From NCBI GenBank assembly GCA_027577595.1, contig JANBRJ010000003.1, positions 358,685 through 422,684 of the forward strand: 64,000 nt of DNA, read 5' to 3'. The notes below the pieces were generated by a model. That model ran no database searches. It worked only from the letters and a program-made list of their open reading frames with translations, and had not been told where the DNA came from. This document shows positions 63,759 to 64,000 of this stretch, piece after piece. The stretch is from Coemansia sp. RSA 487 (lineage: Eukaryota; Kickxellomycota; Kickxellomycetes; Kickxellales; Kickxellaceae). The number at the start of each line of letters is the position of its first letter. Position 1 is the first letter of the stretch. The translations under genes and the position numbers were made by a program.

Positions 63759-64000
63759 GTTGGCCATTGAAACCATGCCGCATTGTAGTTTGCTTATTCA
63801 GAAAGGCTTTCCACTATTTTGTTATCTTACTACCGTGGTGAGCCAATACTTTTCCCTTTTAATAAAGTGGTGAGCAAATGTTTTTTTCGCGTGTAAAATA
63901 TCAACGGTGTTTGAGCCCGCAGCCATCTACACAGTACGACCACAAGCACTACAGCTTTGTTTGTTAGAGAGCATGATAAGGCAGCCAATGTCTACAGAAC
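63759..64000. other. 3' flank of DBP2
   Basis: About 240 bp to the window end. No gene seen; AATAAAGTGG at 63861 is a candidate polyadenylation signal. Confidence 0.4.

Overview
The window is nuclear DNA of a fungus. Evidence: spliced housekeeping genes with GTAAGT-type donors and short AG-ended introns, fungal desaturases carrying a C-terminal cytochrome b5, a Yap-like bZIP, septin, Sec17, Vma7 and Dbp2. A YEATS2-like protein and a PWWP/TFIIS-N protein of LEDGF type sit beside TAF4, and many genes are intronless; I infer an early-diverging lineage (zoopagomycete/Kickxellales-like), but that placement is inference and rests on no database search. No rRNA, tRNA, CRISPR or viral gene was found. 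Roughly 24 protein genes are supported; most other open frames are antisense shadows.

Layout. 0.7-5.6 kb: ribosomal protein eL30 (minus, three exons), a PWWP chromatin reader (three exons) and SUMO (two exons). 5.8-11.9 kb: arginyl-tRNA synthetase, a histidine phosphatase and a Cdc12-type septin with two introns. 12.6-13.1 kb: a dead Tc1/mariner transposase. 13.6-20.1 kb: Fyv7-like rRNA processing factor, an LRR/zinc protein, Nsa2, a decayed TnpB/Fanzor-like C-terminus fused to a dispersed repeat, and a CCDC174-like protein. 20.6-28.1 kb: TAF4 and a YEATS2-like reader in tandem. 28.9-35.0 kb: HAD phosphatase, Vma7, RuvB-like 1, a MAPR/cytochrome b5-like membrane protein and an aquaglyceroporin. 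35.4-39.2 kb: two tandem delta-9 desaturases in a gene-conversion mosaic. 40.1-42.1 kb: a large orphan. 42.1-47.0 kb: a gene-poor stretch holding a third repeat copy and a GC-rich perfect hairpin. 47.0-63.8 kb: a bZIP factor, valyl-tRNA synthetase, Xrn1, Sec17, Rbx1, another repeat copy and Dbp2 with a long intron just before its final exon.

Functional themes are loose, as expected for eukaryotic chromosomal order: translation and ribosome biogenesis (eL30, ArgRS, ValRS, Fyv7, Nsa2), RNA turnover and helicases (Xrn1, Dbp2, CCDC174), chromatin and transcription (PWWP, TAF4, YEATS2, Rvb1, bZIP), ubiquitin-like systems (SUMO, Rbx1) and membranes (Vma7, Sec17, MAPR, aquaporin, desaturases).

The most unusual signal is a three-copy dispersed family (about 18.7-19.2, 42.8-43.0 and 59.9-60.4 kb). 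The copies share one 3' end bearing a small hairpin and are truncated at different 5' points; the longest copy lies directly behind the TnpB/Fanzor-like relic.
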